A DNA stretch of 64,000 bases from Lewinellaceae bacterium (GCA_020636005.1 JACJYR010000001.1:1560001-1624000), one strand, 5' to 3'; shown: positions 44,591 through 53,023, counted from the stretch's first letter. Numbers and translations: made by a program. Notes: generated by a model not told the origin, from the letters alone.

Positions 44591-44760
44591 CCTAAAAGCA
44601 AGTAATCTTTCGCCAGCATACAGCCATTGCTTTCAATGCCAGTGTAGATGACCGCCTTGATGGACACTCGCAGTAGTGCCGGTGGAACAATTTATCCCGG
44701 TTTCACATCGGGACCGGCAGGAGCAGATGTGTTTTTCAACCTGCAAGCCAAAGGGTTTTT
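44591..44760. repeat. Dispersed repeat module copy 1 (115-bp part plus 75-bp part)
   Basis: The first ~110 bases (CCTAAAAGCAAGTAATCTTT...) recur almost unchanged at 50613 and 53172. The second part, CGCAGTAGTGCCGGTGG...GGACCGGCAGGAGCAG, is a copy of the hairpin repeat. On the minus strand the first part has an open frame (KAVI.IGIESNGCMLAKDY). No intact gene lies in 44545-44899. Confidence 0.75.
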
Positions 44761-44829
44761 AATGACTTATTCAACTGGCAATCAACAGGTTGTGTGACAG
44801 GTGAAGTGGAAGTGGGTGGGAGGTTTTAG

Positions 44830-44895
44830 TTCAAACGGTTGCATCTTCGCCGTGCCGCCTTTTTAGGCGGCACGGGGTTAGATGCGGTGTTAGGC
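44830..44895 (-). other. attC-like site 1 (closest to canonical)
   Basis: Read on the minus strand, GCCTAAC (matches RYYYAAC) follows the Rpn stop by 4 bases. A stem CCGTGCCGCC/GGCGGCACGG with a 6-base loop follows, plus imperfect outer pairing of GATGC/GCATC, and the site ends GTTTGAA. Length 66 bp fits attC. It marks the 3' end of the array. Confidence 0.6.
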
Positions 44896-44899
44896 TTTT

Positions 44900-45724
44900 T
44901 CATAATTTATCAATTTCATCTTCAGTCAGCCCCGTGTATTTTTTTATTTTATCTTTTGGTTCTCCCGATTCTTTCATTTCTTTGGCGATTTCATGTTCCC
45001 TTCTTTTCCTTCCATCCATTTCTGCGGTATTTACCGCTTCCTTGACTTCTAAGTAACTCAGCCTGCTCTGCTCGTATTCATCCCGCTGCGCTGGTGTCAT
45101 ATTGGCAACTTCTGCGGTCTTGAATGCTTTCTCAAAAATCGGCTCACGGAGTATTGCCGGAATATCGTCAAAGGTTTCGAGTTTCTTCAAAAAGTATATC
45201 CACTTGTCAAAATGGCTTTCCAGTTCATGATCCTCTTTGGCGAAAAGCGGCATCTGGATGAACTTGAAATTAAGTTTGTCATAGAAAACATCGCAATCTT
45301 GGTCTTTCAACTGGACATTCCGGAAAAATTTCCTTTTTTCTTCGTCCTCGTCATATTCAAAATCAAGGATTGCGACCATATAGATTGGTGTCAGGCGAAA
45401 ATCCCAATCCCCCTGCTTCGCTTGGTCTCGTATGGGGAACGTCAAGTAAAAAAGCGCCCTGTCCTTGAAAAAGTTGATTTTAGCCTTTTGCATTTCGACC
45501 ACAAAATGCTCCCCGGAAACCGCCTTGCAATGGATGTCAAAAATTGCCTTCCTCTCTGTCGGCAAATCGGGTAAATTCTCAACATTCTTGAAGGTTAAAT
45601 CCTTGATTTGGTGGTGCGGTGGAAGTAGTTGGTTCAAAAAGTCAATCAACAGGTCTTTGTTAGCTTCTTCGCCAAACAGTTTCTTGAAACCAAAATCGGT
45701 GTAAGGATTGATGTATTTTGCCAT
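44900..45724 (-). CDS. Rpn-family PD-(D/E)xK nuclease (recombination-promoting)
   Basis: A 274-residue Rpn/PDDEXK transposase-family protein. MAKYINPYTDFGFKKLFGEEANK is the family start. KAIFDIHCKAVSGEHFVVEMQKAK holds the D...ExQ nuclease core. The end reads IKKYTGLTEDEIDKL, shared with the two paralogues at 46586 and 48233. Rpn proteins nick DNA and have been linked to recombination and phage defence. ATG 45724 is used. It sits between a terminator and attC-like site 1. Confidence 0.85.
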   Translation of the reverse strand: MAKYINPYTDFGFKKLFGEEANKDLLIDFLNQLLPPHHQIKDLTFKNVENLPDLPTERKAIFDIHCKAVSGEHFVVEMQKAKINFFKDRALFYLTFPIRDQAKQGDWDFRLTPIYMVAILDFEYDEDEEKRKFFRNVQLKDQDCDVFYDKLNFKFIQMPLFAKEDHELESHFDKWIYFLKKLETFDDIPAILREPIFEKAFKTAEVANMTPAQRDEYEQSRLSYLEVKEAVNTAEMDGRKRREHEIAKEMKESGEPKDKIKKYTGLTEDEIDKL

Positions 45725-45754
45725 TTTTCGCAAGATTTTTTCAGGTAAAAGTAC

Positions 45755-45794
45755 AAAAAAAACTCCCGCTTTCGCTTTGAAAACAGGAGTTTTG
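45755..45794 (-). terminator. Terminator between a fragment gene and the Rpn gene
   Basis: On the minus strand AAAACTCCTGTTTTC pairs, with wobbles, with GAAAGCGGGAGTT and runs into seven T. Confidence 0.6.
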
Positions 45795-45812
45795 AGGAGG
45801 TAAATTTTTGCG

Positions 45813-46518
45813 TTATTGCGGGCAAGTAATACTCGTAAACTGTGGCTGTCCAGCATTGGTCACGGTCATCCGCCAGCATTGTCTGTTGGGTGATTTCATA
45901 ATCACGCCCTTAGTCGCATCTTCCAAGTAGATGTCACCGCTTTGAATGTGAAGTTTGCTCTTGGGGGTGAATTGGTGTGGCATTCCGTTTTTCCCAATCC
46001 CGACATTTCTGCCAATTCCAAGTACCAAAACCGCATCATTAACACCAGTCTCAAAAAACTCGATGTCCCTGTGCTCGTTGAAATTCATAGGCCAACGTTG
46101 TTGGTCGTCCTGGTCATAAAACCCCAATAACCTGGAATAGCCGTTGTAGAAATAATTTGGGTCTGGGTTTTCAACGTCGTCTCCTTTGATTGCAACTCGC
46201 CAAGTGCGTGTCTCGTCGAAAGTTCCAAAACGTACCGACTTGCCATGTGTCGTATCGTATGCAATTCCTACATCGTTTCCCAAATCTATGAATTGGCTAC
46301 CGTTCCTTGCGTTCAAAGCATACGGTACGCTCAAAAGTTGGCTTGTTCCCACGAGCGTAAAGTTATTCCCTCCCGTAGCATCCATCTCTATTTTCAAATA
46401 TTTGTCACCGCTTGCCCATGTGGTGTTGGCAAAACTCCCGCTCACAACTGTCCAACTTTTGGGGACAGGTGCAGCTTTCTTTATTGTTTCTTTTTTTGAT
46501 TTGATTACGCCAACGGCT
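45813..46518 (-). pseudogene. Start-less tail of a secreted structural protein
   Basis: The frame is open for about 230 codons to the stop at 45813. It contains SGSFANTTWASGDKYLKIEMD and GTSQLLSVPYALNAR, which recurs in Bacteroidota surface/tail-fibre-like proteins. It has no signal peptide and no ATG: upstream it runs straight into attC-like site 2, whose box lies at 46508-46514. This is what a cassette formed from a gene fragment would look like. Confidence 0.55.
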
Positions 46519-46582
46519 GGATGTACGCTGTGCCGCCGTGGGTTGGGCTTCGGCGGCAAAGGCGTACATCCTTTGTTCGGCG
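46508..46582 (-). other. attC-like site 2
   Basis: On the minus strand it opens GCCGAAC 4 bases after the Rpn stop and closes GTTGGC. GGATGTACGC and GCGTACATCC, then TTTGCCGCC and GGCGGCACA, form an imperfect long stem with unpaired centre. Length 75 bp. Close in sequence to site 3. Confidence 0.65.
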
Positions 46583-46585
46583 ATT

Positions 46586-47407
46586 TTATATTTCATTGAT
46601 TTCATCCTCCGTCAAGCCTGTATATTTTATTATTTTATTCACTGGCTCTCCGTCATTCTTCATTTCTTTTGCAATTTCAATTTTGCTATTTCTTTCTCCT
46701 TTCTTTTCTGCATGCACTAACTTACCCCTTTCATCTTGTTCTCTCATGGCAGCGTAATCGTAGGCTTCTAATTCCTCTTTTGACCACGAATGCTTGTTGG
46801 CATCTTGGTACGCTGCTTTCAACCCTTCGTCGTCCACGTTTGCCGGAACGACCTCTAAGTTTTCAGCCTCTTTGATGAAGAAAATCCACTTGTCTGTAAC
46901 TTCAACGAGTTCTTCCAACGGTTTCGTAAACTTTGGCAGTTCAATGAAATAGAAATCCATGTCTTTTATCACCCGCTCACCATCTTCAACATCGCAGACT
47001 GCATGGTGGGAGAGGTATTTCTTACTTTCGGTAAACTTGAAGTCAAAAATCCCGATGAAAATCACTGGCTTCAGTTCGGTATAATACTCGCCGCTTTCGA
47101 TTTGCTGCGAATAGTCCTTGCTGGCATAGTAAAGCAACCGTTTGTCCAAGCCGTCAGGTTCGGCGACCTGCATCTCGATGATATAAGTCTTGCCCTTCTT
47201 GTCCCTTGCCTTCACGTCAATGATGGAGGCTTTCAGGTTCCTTATGATGGGCAGTTGGTAGGAATTGAGGATTTCCACGTCCTCGATTACATCCTTGCCC
47301 TTCAACTTCATCACGGCGTTAAGGAAGGAGATGAGGATGATTTTCTTGTTCTCGTTGCCGAAAATCTTCCGAAAAGCGATGTCGTTTTTTATATCTACAA
47401 AGTGCAT
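46586..47407 (-). CDS. Rpn-family PD-(D/E)xK nuclease
   Basis: A 273-residue paralogue: MHFVDIKNDIAFRKIFGNEN start, SIIDVKARDKKGKTYIIEMQ nuclease core (D, ExQ), and a C-terminal IIKYTGLTEDEINEI tail. The ATG is preceded by an AATCTAA/TTAGATT mini-hairpin and a 17-bp terminator palindrome. The stop is 4 bases from attC-like site 2. Host role unknown; the family promotes recombination. Confidence 0.87.
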   Translation of the reverse strand: MHFVDIKNDIAFRKIFGNENKKIILISFLNAVMKLKGKDVIEDVEILNSYQLPIIRNLKASIIDVKARDKKGKTYIIEMQVAEPDGLDKRLLYYASKDYSQQIESGEYYTELKPVIFIGIFDFKFTESKKYLSHHAVCDVEDGERVIKDMDFYFIELPKFTKPLEELVEVTDKWIFFIKEAENLEVVPANVDDEGLKAAYQDANKHSWSKEELEAYDYAAMREQDERGKLVHAEKKGERNSKIEIAKEMKNDGEPVNKIIKYTGLTEDEINEI

Positions 47408-47426
47408 AATCTAAATGTTAGATTCA

Positions 47427-47470
47427 AAAATACGGCAAATACTGACAGGTTCAGTATTTGCCGTATTGAA
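47427..47470 (-). terminator. 17-bp palindrome upstream of an Rpn gene
   Basis: AATACGGCAAATACTGA and TCAGTATTTGCCGTATT pair perfectly across a 5-base loop; on the minus strand TTTTG follows. A near-identical palindrome lies in the same position beside the Rpn gene at 48233. Confidence 0.7.
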
Positions 47471-47496
47471 TGTTTTCTCTGATTTTGAGTGCAGCC

Positions 47497-48062
47497 TCTA
47501 CCTCAAAACAACGAAGCGTTGAGACGTCCTGCCATTGTCCCCGGCATCAAGTATCAAAAAGTAGCCACCAGCCGGGATTCCACTTTAGTAACGATGAAAA
47601 AATAACTTCACCATTTTGATTTTGAAAACCCCAGCAATGGAAGGGTTTTTTAAAAATAATCCCGATGTGAAATCGGGATTATTTTTCCTTCGATCTAAAT
47701 TGAACGTTACGTCCTTTCCCCAATCGCCGGGAGCCAACTCCTTTCTCACCAAAACCCTTCCGTACAAATCGGCAATCCCTATTGAAGAACGTCCAGGAGC
47801 GCTGCGGTTTTCAGTGAATGACACGTTCAAGGCATCCGAGGTTGGGAAAAACTGAAAACTGGAAAAAGGCTTGGTTCTCGTTAGTGGCGCTTGGTTCGTT
47901 CAATTTGTGCTTCAGGAAAAAACGCCAGATTTCCTGGTCAGCAATTATATCTCGGTTAGTGTTTGCGCCGGGGCGACCAGGCCAAGTGTGACCACCATTG
48001 ATTACTTTATACAACTCGATGGAACTTCCTGGGTACCTGACCTGACGCTTTCGGCAGTTTCG
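47497..48062 (-). pseudogene. Frameshifted end of a PHB-depolymerase-like esterase with T9SS domain
   Basis: On the minus strand, ELYKVINGGHTWPGRPG and DIIADQEIWRFFLKHKL match the last part of LpqC/PHB-depolymerase-type esterases. A frame change near 47845 leads to LNVSFTENRSAPGR, GIADLYGRVLVRKEL and, after a hairpin insertion at 47655-47683, GIPAGGYFLILDAGDNGRT then a stop, a T9SS sorting domain. The start and active Ser are missing. Confidence 0.65.
47655..47688. terminator. Perfect 12-bp hairpin in the esterase remnant
   Basis: AATAATCCCGAT and ATCGGGATTATT pair across GTGAA, with T runs on both strands. It interrupts the T9SS domain reading frame. Confidence 0.6.
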
Positions 48063-48141
48063 CCCTACTTCTTGGCGAGGCAGTTTCGGGGGTGCCTGCC
48101 GTCATCTTGGTTTTATATTTTACTTTTTCATTTCTGGTTTT

Positions 48142-48228
48142 GCCGAACGGTTGGATGTACGCTGTGCCGCCGTGCGTTGGGCTTGCGGGTTGGGCTTTGG
48201 CGGCATAGGCGTACATCCTTTGTTCGGC
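48142..48228 (-). other. attC-like site 3
   Basis: GCCGAAC and GTTCGGC bound 87 bp. Between them GGATGTACGC.../...GCGTACATCC and TGTGCCGCC.../GGCGGCATA pair with single unpaired bases, and a central spacer stays unpaired. It lies 4 bases after an Rpn stop. Confidence 0.7.
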
Positions 48229-48232
48229 GATT

Positions 48233-49138
48233 TTATAATTTCCTTAATTCATCCTCCGTCAGCCCAGTTGCTTTACTAATGTCTGAATCTGTTAAGCCCA
48301 TTTCTTTCAGGTTTTTAGCAACGTCAATCTTTGCTTTTTCTACCTCTTTATTGACTAATTCTTGTGTATCAATCATCTTCGTATAGTTCTCGCTCGCTAT
48401 GTCGTGAAGATGCTTTAGATACTTTTTATAATCTTTATGGTCTTTTTCATTTAATTTCATTTCATCTAATTTCTCGCTCGCAGCTTTCAAACCTTTAGCT
48501 GAGAAATCTTTCTTAATTTCTGCATTCTTGAAAAAGTAAATCCACTCATCCAATTTGTCCTTAACCTTATTGGAAAATTTGCCAACCTTTATTATCCAAT
48601 ATTCAGGATATATTTCATAGACATTCATCTTCTTGTACAGTTCCACTTGCTTATCGGAAAGAGTCAAAATGTCCTTCTCGTGTATCCCTTGAAAAGTAGT
48701 AGTACCATGATAGACGTAATCTTTACCCTGCCCCAAATCGAAGTAAGCAATGGTAATCGAGATGACTTTCTTCACTTCCGCAAAAGGGTCACCTTCCTTG
48801 ATGTGTTCTGTGATGCCCTTGGATGTGCCGTATAGAATGCGGTGGAAGTAGTCGTACTCCTTACTGTTCTGCACCTCAACGATGACCAATTCCCCGTTGG
48901 AGAACTCGACGAGTACGTCCACCCGATTGTACTTGTCGTCCTCAGTTTCCTTGTTGCTCTCGCTGTCAAGGATTTGCTTTATTTTTACTTCTTGACCAAG
49001 CAACTCCGAAAGGAAGCCTTCGAGGATGTCGAAGTTTGCCTTATGGCGGAGCATTTTCTTCATCGCCCAATCGAACCGAACCAGTTTCTTTGCCATTTTA
49101 CACGATTTTAGGTACAAAAATACGGCAAATACTGACAA
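48233..49138 (-). CDS. Rpn-family PD-(D/E)xK nuclease
   Basis: A 301-residue member starting FDWAMKKMLRHKANFDILEGFL after a short hydrophobic lead; the ATG at 49093 (MAKKLVRFDWAMKKML) may be the true start. The nuclease core is RVDVLVEFSNGELVIVEVQN. It ends with ISKATGLTEDELRKL, as in its two paralogues. The upstream palindrome overlaps the longer start, which supports the shorter one. Confidence 0.85.
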   Translation of the reverse strand: MSVFAVFLYLKSCKMAKKLVRFDWAMKKMLRHKANFDILEGFLSELLGQEVKIKQILDSESNKETEDDKYNRVDVLVEFSNGELVIVEVQNSKEYDYFHRILYGTSKGITEHIKEGDPFAEVKKVISITIAYFDLGQGKDYVYHGTTTFQGIHEKDILTLSDKQVELYKKMNVYEIYPEYWIIKVGKFSNKVKDKLDEWIYFFKNAEIKKDFSAKGLKAASEKLDEMKLNEKDHKDYKKYLKHLHDIASENYTKMIDTQELVNKEVEKAKIDVAKNLKEMGLTDSDISKATGLTEDELRKL

Positions 49139-49160
49139 GGTTCAGCATTTGCCGTACTTG
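49117..49160 (-). terminator. Palindrome upstream of the Rpn gene, copy 2
   Basis: TACGGCAAATACTGA and TCAGCATTTGCCGTA pair with one mismatch. Sequence and position match the palindrome at 47427-47470. Confidence 0.6.
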
Positions 49161-49193
49161 GATTTTGCTCGCCTCCTCTGGCTTCCCCGCTTT

Positions 49194-49280
49194 TCACCTG
49201 ACGACCACGAAACGACGGAACGACCTGTCTTCACCTTTGGAAGAAACAACCAACGTGTAGTTTCCTGAGGGAAATTTACT
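49194..49280 (-). pseudogene. Last codons of a T9SS sorting domain
   Basis: On the minus strand the end of a T9SS type-A domain is readable: SGNYTLVVSSKGEDRS then FRRFVVVR-stop. Nothing of the upstream protein is left. As at 47497, it lies just upstream of the palindrome and an Rpn gene. Confidence 0.5.
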
Positions 49281-49409
49281 TGCTGGTCATAGATACGGTA
49301 TTTGTTCATTGCGGCTGTTTTGGTACAAATTAATTTCTTTCTAAACAGCGTGTAGCATCTTGCTTGGGTACAGTTGCTAAACCATCCATTAATTGTTCCG
49401 CTGATGGTA

Positions 49410-49575
49410 AGGCGCAGAAGTGCCGGTTGCAAACCGGCAGGAGCAGAAGTGTTTTTCAATCGCAAGACTTGGGGCGAGCGGGGGAGCGAGTGTGTCTTAA
49501 TCGGAAGACCCTGGGTCAGCGGGAAGGTTTCAGTTGCAAACTAAAACCAGCATACTTGGGGCCAGCGGCGTTAAC
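49410..49575. repeat. Dispersed hairpin repeat, copies 2a and 2b
   Basis: AGTGCCGGTTGCAAACCGGCAG (written here as an inverted repeat GCCGGTT/AACCGGC) with the GTGTTTTTCAAT and AAGACTTGGGGCGAGCGGG tail, then a second partial copy with GGAAGACCCTGGGTCAGCGGG. They lie between the T9SS fragment and the HEPN/MNT cassette. Confidence 0.7.
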
Positions 49576-49585
49576 CAGCGGGGCG

Positions 49586-49610
49586 GTTGGCAAGGATACA
49601 TTGTTCGTGG
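49586..49610 (-). other. attC-like half-site 4 (truncated)
   Basis: On the minus strand CCACGAACAATGTATCC, 6 bases after the HEPN stop, is the gene-proximal arm of an attC-like site. The distal arm is missing; repeat-family sequence ending CCAGCGGGG takes its place. Confidence 0.45.
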
Positions 49611-49616
49611 CTGCTT

Positions 49617-49976
49617 TCATCTTTCTGCTATCTCTTTAATTATCTCCTCTATTCTTTCTTTTAAATTCGGTATATCAGAAGTCGCAACCCGCCAAACCAA
49701 TCCAATCGTAACTCCAAAGTATTGATGGATTACGATATCTCGCATACCTGCGATTTCTCTCCATCGAACATCAGGGTATTGTTCCCTTGTTTCGTTTGAA
49801 ATGTTTTTGACCGCCTCGCCGATTATTTCTATCCGCCGAATGACCGCATCTTGTTTTTCAGAATTTTCCTCAAATTCTTTTTCGGTCAAGCCCCCAACAT
49901 ATTCTTCTATCTTTTCGATGCACTCCAAAATGTCTTCAAGGAAAACCAATTCGTCCCGTTTCATTTTCTTAGCCAT
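49617..49976 (-). CDS. hepT: HEPN-domain toxin (HepT-like, DUF86)
   Basis: A 119-residue HEPN protein. The RNase motif Rx4HxY is present as RDIVIHQYF near residue 78. It is the toxin of type VII HepT/MntA systems, in which MntA adds AMP to the HEPN tyrosine to block it. The start overlaps the MntA-like gene by 8 bases. Both key motifs are intact, so the pair should work. Confidence 0.9.
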   Translation of the reverse strand: MAKKMKRDELVFLEDILECIEKIEEYVGGLTEKEFEENSEKQDAVIRRIEIIGEAVKNISNETREQYPDVRWREIAGMRDIVIHQYFGVTIGLVWRVATSDIPNLKERIEEIIKEIAER

Positions 49977-50253
49977 ATATCCTGATTTCTTCTGACATTA
50001 TTCGATTTTTCAACCTTGGTTTGACCGCTTGGTATTCGACCAAATCCACTTTTCTGCCCAGCAAATCTTCAAGCTCGTATTTTATTCCAACGAATTCCAG
50101 CAGGCTTATTTTGCCTCCTAATTCGACCAAAATATCTATGTCGCTTTCAGGGTTCGCACTCCCTTTCGCCATTGAACCAAATATCCCCGCCCGCTTAATA
50201 TGATGACGGATTAATATTGGGACTATTGCATCTTTGATTTCTTCTATTTTCAT
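49969..50253 (-). CDS. mntA: MNT-domain nucleotidyltransferase antitoxin (MntA-like)
   Basis: A 94-residue minimal nucleotidyltransferase. GSMAKGSANPESDIDILVEL carries the GSxAxGxxxxxSDxD signature for metal and ATP. It should AMPylate the HEPN toxin downstream. The ATG at 50253 is used; the longer frame opens at a TTG 7 codons earlier. Confidence 0.9.
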   Translation of the reverse strand: MKIEEIKDAIVPILIRHHIKRAGIFGSMAKGSANPESDIDILVELGGKISLLEFVGIKYELEDLLGRKVDLVEYQAVKPRLKNRIMSEEIRIYG

Positions 50254-50612
50254 CTTTCTTTTTTTAGTTGCCAAGAATTTGGGTATTTCAACTAATTAGT
50301 CGAAATATCGTTATTGTCCAAAAGACCGTTTGATGAAAAATAAAATTCATCAAGCATTGCTTTTTAACAATATCCCGGGGGAATACTCCGAAAAACGCTC
50401 TTCACTTTAGAAAAAAAACAGGTAAGCTCGTTTTTTTTGAAGTTAACCCCGTAGCCCAGGCAAGTTAGCCAAATTCTTCTCATATTCCCATCACTTTCAG
50501 CGGACTTTTTATCCTCCACTGCCCCAGGGTCTTCCGAAAAAAAAACAGCCCTGCGCCTGCCGTTCCCGATGTAAAACCGGGATAAATCCTGCTACCGCCA
50601 CTTCTACCTCTT

Positions 50613-50866
50613 TCCCTAAAAGCAAGTAATCTTTCGCCAGCATACAGCCATTGCTTTCAATGCCAGTGTAGATGACCGCCTTGATGAACACTCGCAGTAG
50701 TGCCGGTGGAACAATTTATCCCTGTTTTTCATCGGGACCGGCTAGAGCGGTGTGGTTTTTCAGTGAGCAGGCCTCGGGCCAGCAGGGGAACACCCGCAGT
50801 AGTGCCGGTGGAACACCGGCAAGAGCGAGTGCGCTTCTCTATGGGAAGACCTCAGGCCAGCGGGTT
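50613..50866. repeat. Dispersed repeat module copy 3 with two hairpin repeats
   Basis: 50613-50722 repeats the 44591 module. Two hairpin repeats follow (50691-50787 and 50790-50866). The second ends GGCCAGCGGGTTTTACG, directly on the stop codon of the restriction endonuclease at 50867. The rest of the gap (50254-50612) shows nothing recognisable except AT-rich sequence. Confidence 0.8.
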
Positions 50867-51721
50867 TTACGTATAGCTTTCTAAAAATTTAATGCTGTCC
50901 TTCTTATCCTTAAAACTCGCTTCAATCCTGTCGCCTGTGTTGTATTTGATGATGATTTCATACTTGCTTAACGGAAGTTTGGGTTTATCTTCAAAATACT
51001 CTTTAAGAAAGTCAATTGCTTCGGTTACGCTGTTCGAAACATTCTCTTGTCCGTGAAGTGGTAAAATGATAATGCGTTCAATGAATCGTGAAACAGAATC
51101 GGAAAGCAAGCTCAAAAATTCGTCAACACTCTTCTTGTTCAATTTCAATAACTCCTTGGCAATATCTTTTTTGTTTGGCAATTTATTCCAACTCTCAATT
51201 TTCTTTCTGAAATCTGCCTCTGCTGTTTTCTCGTCAAACGCTGCATTGGTACCGAATTTTGCAAATGCTTTTACAACCGAATCATAAGGAAAATAAAGTA
51301 CGCCAAAACCGAGAGATTTCAATTGTGTCAATGCTCCTTCTGTAAAAACACCTGCCAAAACAACCCCAACAAATGGTGATGAACTTTTGTATTTGGTTGC
51401 CAAAGGCAAAACAGCGCTTTGAATTTCCTGTGCTTTGTTCCGTGAATGTTTGGTGTATCGTCTCCAGGCAGATTCAATAAACGCAACAGGAACACCGATT
51501 TTATTTTCAGTTCCACCACGTTCAAGCACAAAATCCAAATCGTGTTTGTTTCCATTGGCATCTGTCCAAGAAACTTTCTTTCCTGAACGTGCCTTGCGTT
51601 CACCTTTCTTGTCGAGGTAAAGTTTATGCTTCCGTGCAAACTTCTGTAAGTGTGGCTCCAAAGCCAATTCCAAAAGGTCGCCAATTATTTGTCCGAATTT
51701 ATGTGCTGGTGATTCCGCCAT
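50867..51721 (-). CDS. Type II restriction endonuclease (putative)
   Basis: A 284-residue protein encoded 3 bases after the methyltransferase gene, so probably its cognate restriction enzyme. A nuclease-like core is suggested by KHDLDFVLERGG followed by VPVAFIESAWRRYTKHSRNK: Asp and Glu fit PD-(D/E)xK, but Ala stands where the Lys is expected, and a nearby Arg/Lys may stand in. The remainder is helical. Identity rests on context and this partial motif. Confidence 0.6.
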   Translation of the reverse strand: MAESPAHKFGQIIGDLLELALEPHLQKFARKHKLYLDKKGERKARSGKKVSWTDANGNKHDLDFVLERGGTENKIGVPVAFIESAWRRYTKHSRNKAQEIQSAVLPLATKYKSSSPFVGVVLAGVFTEGALTQLKSLGFGVLYFPYDSVVKAFAKFGTNAAFDEKTAEADFRKKIESWNKLPNKKDIAKELLKLNKKSVDEFLSLLSDSVSRFIERIIILPLHGQENVSNSVTEAIDFLKEYFEDKPKLPLSKYEIIIKYNTGDRIEASFKDKKDSIKFLESYT

Positions 51722-51724
51722 TTC

Positions 51725-53023
51725 TTAACTATTTATCCAAAGCCTGCCTTCATGCAAGGGGACTGTATGTTTTCTATTTTTCCATTTAATATTTCGGTCT
51801 CTTAATTTTTCAAAAGAGTAATCGCTGAAACCTGCCGATACTGCTAATTCACCAAGCCACTTGTCAACCGGAACATAAATTCCGTAAGGTGCTGAATCGC
51901 CTACAACAAAACACATTTTGCAATTCTCATCTGTCACTCGTCTTAACGAATGAAACACATCTGCAAGGTCGTTGAAGTAAGCAGCAATCATTAAATGATA
52001 ATTCTTCTTACCACCGTGTTTTAATCGCTCTTCTTTAAGCGTATTAAATACTTCAAAAAGCTCTGATTTGATAACGTCCAATTTTGGATTTGATAAAATG
52101 CTGTCAATACTGTCGCCAAGTCTTGAAACGTGCTGTGTGCAAGCTCTCACCAAATATTTCCGCACATTGTCTTGCAAATCTGCCCAACCACTTATATCGC
52201 CCCAAAAAGTCATTTCAAGTCTTGTAGCATCTGCATAGTCGTAATTGTTGGCATAAGGTGGCGAAGTAATTACAAGGTCGCCCCAACTGTCAGGAATCGA
52301 TTTGATATTTCGTGCATCTTCATTCAAAATAATTGAATCTACTATATTCTTGAAACGGTGTTGAGTTCGTTTCATGTCCAAATACATTTCATTGGCTTTT
52401 GATTCAAAAGCCACGAAAGGATCAATTACTTTTGATTTTGTTTTGTTTGGCTGAATGTATTGCCATTGAGCAGTTCCAACCGGTGAAGTTGTCCTAAGAA
52501 TTGCAGTAATGATAAACCAATTGAAGTTTTTGATTTCTTCTTCCTGGTTTGTGTCAAGCCATGTTCGTTTGAGTGCTTCCAGTTTTTGAATTGTTTCTAT
52601 CGGATAGCAACTCATTATCAGTTTTGGAAATTCGGTTTGTGTAATCTTCTTTCCCTTTGCAATATTTAATAAGGCAAGCGCTTCTTCTTTGAATTTTTTG
52701 GCAGGATAGTTCCAATTCAATTTTGCTTTTGCGATTCGGAAAATGTATGGGTGTGCTTCAACTCCATAAGATTCCACGCCTGCAAATTCGCTCTCAATCA
52801 ACACTGTTCCTGAGCCTGCAAATGGGTCAATAATTCTTGTTCGTCCATTATTCATTTCTTCCCGAATGAGCTCACTCACCCAATCTGCTGAAAAGCCTGC
52901 CGTGTATCTATACCATTTGTGGATTGGCATTTTCATGTTGTCGGCAAAAGTGGCAGACATGTCATTGCCATTTTTTTCCTCCACTTCGGGTAGATCAAAT
53001 AATTTTCCTTGATTTGCATTCAT
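51725..53023 (-). CDS. DNA amino-methyltransferase of a type II R-M system
   Basis: A 432-residue site-specific methyltransferase. The SAM motif DPFAGSGT begins at residue 66. The catalytic motif SPPY begins at Ser254 (ITSPPYANNYDYADA), typical of N4-cytosine enzymes. The long stretch between them may hold the target-recognition domain. It protects host DNA from the adjacent nuclease. The pair forms one cassette-like block without a recognisable attC site at its 3' end. Confidence 0.88.
   Translation of the reverse strand: MNANQGKLFDLPEVEEKNGNDMSATFADNMKMPIHKWYRYTAGFSADWVSELIREEMNNGRTRIIDPFAGSGTVLIESEFAGVESYGVEAHPYIFRIAKAKLNWNYPAKKFKEEALALLNIAKGKKITQTEFPKLIMSCYPIETIQKLEALKRTWLDTNQEEEIKNFNWFIITAILRTTSPVGTAQWQYIQPNKTKSKVIDPFVAFESKANEMYLDMKRTQHRFKNIVDSIILNEDARNIKSIPDSWGDLVITSPPYANNYDYADATRLEMTFWGDISGWADLQDNVRKYLVRACTQHVSRLGDSIDSILSNPKLDVIKSELFEVFNTLKEERLKHGGKKNYHLMIAAYFNDLADVFHSLRRVTDENCKMCFVVGDSAPYGIYVPVDKWLGELAVSAGFSDYSFEKLRDRNIKWKNRKHTVPLHEGRLWINS

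Larger units (their letters stand above)
44160..44592. mobile_element. ISKra4-like insertion-sequence remnant with 24-bp inverted repeats
   Basis: The ends 44160-44183 and 44569-44592 are inverted copies of a 24-base sequence starting GGGGGTGTAAATCAA, with one mismatch. Inside is only the 3' end of a transposase. The 433-bp element thus lost most of its gene and may behave as a MITE if a full copy supplies transposase. No target duplication is evident. Its right end touches a repeat module (44591-44700). Confidence 0.75.

Noticed and set aside
50509..50691. Small protein on the minus strand in the 110-bp module
   Set aside because: The frame occurs in three repeat copies with different ends and no consistent start.
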